Of a stretch of DNA of 64,000 nt, positions 62,501-64,000 are shown in pieces. How positions within the stretch are numbered: position 1 is the stretch's first letter; each line of letters opens with the position of its first letter. A program made the position numbers and the translations under genes. The notes under the pieces are model-generated. The model was given only the letters and a program-made list of their open reading frames with translations. It searched no databases and was not told the origin of the DNA. The stretch lies in the NCBI RefSeq assembly GCF_003325355.1, contig NZ_CP030850.1:2232001-2296000 (forward strand). Direction: 5' to 3'. Source of the stretch: Runella rosea. GTDB lineage: Bacteria; Bacteroidota; Bacteroidia; Cytophagales; Spirosomataceae.

Positions 62501-63526
62501 ATGGAAAAATTCTTCAGATACCGCCTCGACCATGTTCTCTTCTGGATAGCTACCATTTCTTTCCATGCGTACAATCGGAGTTATATCATCTATAAATTGA
62601 GCATTGGTGATTTTGTGGGGGAGTTATTGGTCCGGAACATTCTTTTGGCGGCGGTTATTTACGGTAATTTATGGGTATTGATTCCGCGTTTTTTTAACAC
62701 CAAACGATACGGCTTGTATTTTCTGGCTCTTTCAGGAACCGTTTTGCTGTACGTAGTACTTAAAAATCTTCATGATATGTACCTCTACGGGTATGTTTTG
62801 GGGGATATAGAACGGCGGTCGCTGCTCACTAATGCATTTTACAACGTATCCATTGCCGTTTTTTACGCCATTTTCAGCATGGCAATATGGCTGAGTCGAG
62901 AATGGTTTTATCAGCGAGAAATAGTCCAAAAAATCAAAAATGAGCAATTAGCCACCGAATTACAGTACCTAAAATCACAGATAAATCCGCACATTGTATT
63001 CAATACGCTCAACCTGATTTACGGTTCTATCCACAAAACAAACCCCGAAGCGCGACAACTCGTCTTACAATTTTCAGATTTATTGCGTTATCAATTGTAT
63101 GAATGTAACGTAGAAAAAGTGTCTATTGAAAAAGAAATAGACTACCTAAACAATTACGTCATTTTGCAACGATTACGAAAAAACGACGCCCTGAACGTAC
63201 ATTTTATCCCAAATGAAAACCTCGCCAACATAACAGTAGCTCCTCTACTTTTTTCTCCTTTTGTAGAAAATGCGTTTAAGTACGTCAGCAATCACGAAAA
63301 CAAACCCAATTATATTGACATTCAAATTTTTAGAAATGAAAACCTGTTGATTTTCAAGTGTGAAAATTCCAAAAATCAGCACCCTTCAAACCCAATTTAT
63401 GGCTCTGGAGGTATCGGGATTGCCAACGTAAAGCGCCGTCTCGAATTACTCTATCCTCAGCACCACATACTGAAGATTGCTGAGGAGAGCGATGTGTTCA
63501 GAATTGAATTAAGCCTTGTGTTATAA
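62501..63526 (+). CDS. LytS-type sensor histidine kinase
   Basis: 341 residues with four membrane helices at about 12-30, 47-65, 72-95 and 120-140. The His_kinase box is YLKSQINPHIVFNTLNLIYGS (usual INPHFLFN; here INPHIVFN), H near residue 167. N-box VENAFKYVSNHENK and G-box GSGGIGIANVKRRLE. It signals to the LytTR response regulator that starts 17 bases downstream. Confidence 0.9.
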   Translation: MEKFFRYRLDHVLFWIATISFHAYNRSYIIYKLSIGDFVGELLVRNILLAAVIYGNLWVLIPRFFNTKRYGLYFLALSGTVLLYVVLKNLHDMYLYGYVLGDIERRSLLTNAFYNVSIAVFYAIFSMAIWLSREWFYQREIVQKIKNEQLATELQYLKSQINPHIVFNTLNLIYGSIHKTNPEARQLVLQFSDLLRYQLYECNVEKVSIEKEIDYLNNYVILQRLRKNDALNVHFIPNENLANITVAPLLFSPFVENAFKYVSNHENKPNYIDIQIFRNENLLIFKCENSKNQHPSNPIYGSGGIGIANVKRRLELLYPQHHILKIAEESDVFRIELSLVL

Positions 63527-63543
63527 ACTCCGAAAACCACCCT

Positions 63544-64000
63544 ATGAAAATCAACTGTCTTATTGTGGATGACGAACCTATAGCCCGCAAAATCTTGCAG
63601 GAATATATCGAAGAATTCGACTGGTTGCAGCTTGTTGGTCAGGCGGAAAGTCCCTTAAATGCCATTAATCTAATGGCCCAGCATTCGGTGGATTTACTAT
63701 TCTTAGACATCGAAATGCCTCAAATGAGTGGGTTCGCATTACTCAAAAAGCTTATTTATCCGCCAGCGGTTATTATCACTACGGCTTATCCAAATTATGC
63801 AGTCGAAGGATTTGAATTGGACGTGTTAGATTATTTATTGAAACCGATTTCGATTGACCGTTTTCTGAAGTCCGCCTTAAAAGCTAAGGCGCTCTATGCG
63901 CAAAAAAACAAAACTCCGTCGCCAACGATTGACTACTTTTTTGTAAAATGCGACGGCAACATTGAACGCATTGAACTACGTGACCTACTGTATGTCAAGG
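63544..64000 (+). CDS. LytTR response regulator, 3' part beyond the window
   Basis: The open frame starts at ATG 63544 and reaches the window end (152 codons). Receiver domain: acidic pocket VDDEP at 9-12, phosphoacceptor in LLFLDIEMPQMSG, Lys in YLLKPIS. The LytTR domain begins at YFFVKCDGNIERIE. It pairs with the preceding kinase. Confidence 0.9.
   Translation, partial: MKINCLIVDDEPIARKILQEYIEEFDWLQLVGQAESPLNAINLMAQHSVDLLFLDIEMPQMSGFALLKKLIYPPAVIITTAYPNYAVEGFELDVLDYLLKPISIDRFLKSALKAKALYAQKNKTPSPTIDYFFVKCDGNIERIELRDLLYVK

Overview
The window looks like a chromosome segment of a Bacteroidota bacterium of the order Cytophagales, most likely near Spirosomaceae (Runella/Dyadobacter-like); this placement is inferred from gene content, not from a search. 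Supporting signs are -7 promoter elements of the form TAnnTTTG, a TonB-dependent receptor with a CarboxypepD_reg-like N-terminus, a CheB/CheR/PAS/histidine-kinase fusion, LytTR regulators, PliI-, DUF5117/DUF4953- and DUF6786-type proteins, an enlarged NusB and alpha2-type GlyRS.

Layout. (1) 1-6730: a visibly AT-richer accessory block: a partial vWA protein and a DUF805 membrane protein, a 670-base non-coding stretch with a hairpin/pseudoknot candidate, then a compact mobile-element module on the minus strand (tyrosine integrase, RteC-like protein, excisionase-like HTH protein, KilAC-like protein, TOPRIM primase/RecA-like ATPase) beside a tRNA(CAU). (2) 6961-16768: response regulator and giant hybrid kinase, convergent with a lone LytTR protein and a two-gene exopolysaccharide locus in which a processive GT2 synthase is fused to two glycosidase-like domains. 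(3) 17010-32905: secreted catabolic and proteolytic functions (Asp-box propeller, M13 and DUF5117/DUF4953 peptidases, GH116 glucosidase, cytochrome c, DUF6786), metabolic enzymes, a broken toxin-antitoxin pair and small repeats. (4) 33025-38345: cytochrome c maturation operon ccmB-ccmC-ccmD-[vapB-vapC]-ccmE-ccmF, with a toxin-antitoxin pair translationally coupled inside it. (5) 38454-46256: MFS transporter, a decayed Uma2 gene, a PadR/membrane protein operon, glycyl-tRNA synthetase, a ComEA-like HhH protein, and the ugd/uxs pair for UDP-glucuronate and UDP-xylose. (6) 46656-55735: housekeeping genes (acyl-CoA dehydrogenase, recA, nusB, ytxH-like, DUF1573, yajC, ybbR-like, coaE, CoA transferase, LysE) with two copies of a terminator-headed repeat. 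(7) 55778-64000: dioxygenase-fold protein, beta-barrels, TonB-dependent receptor, a run of small secreted proteins including tandem NlpE-like paralogs, and a LytS/LytR two-component system cut by the window end.

The strongest candidates for something undescribed are the GT2-GH26-like-pseudoGH fusion with its lipoprotein hydrolase partner; the vapBC pair welded into the ccm operon; the structured RNA or origin candidate at 1289-1369 with the two helically phased tandem repeats of the mobile module; and the repeat family that opens with an intrinsic terminator and ends in inverted GTAGGGGC termini.
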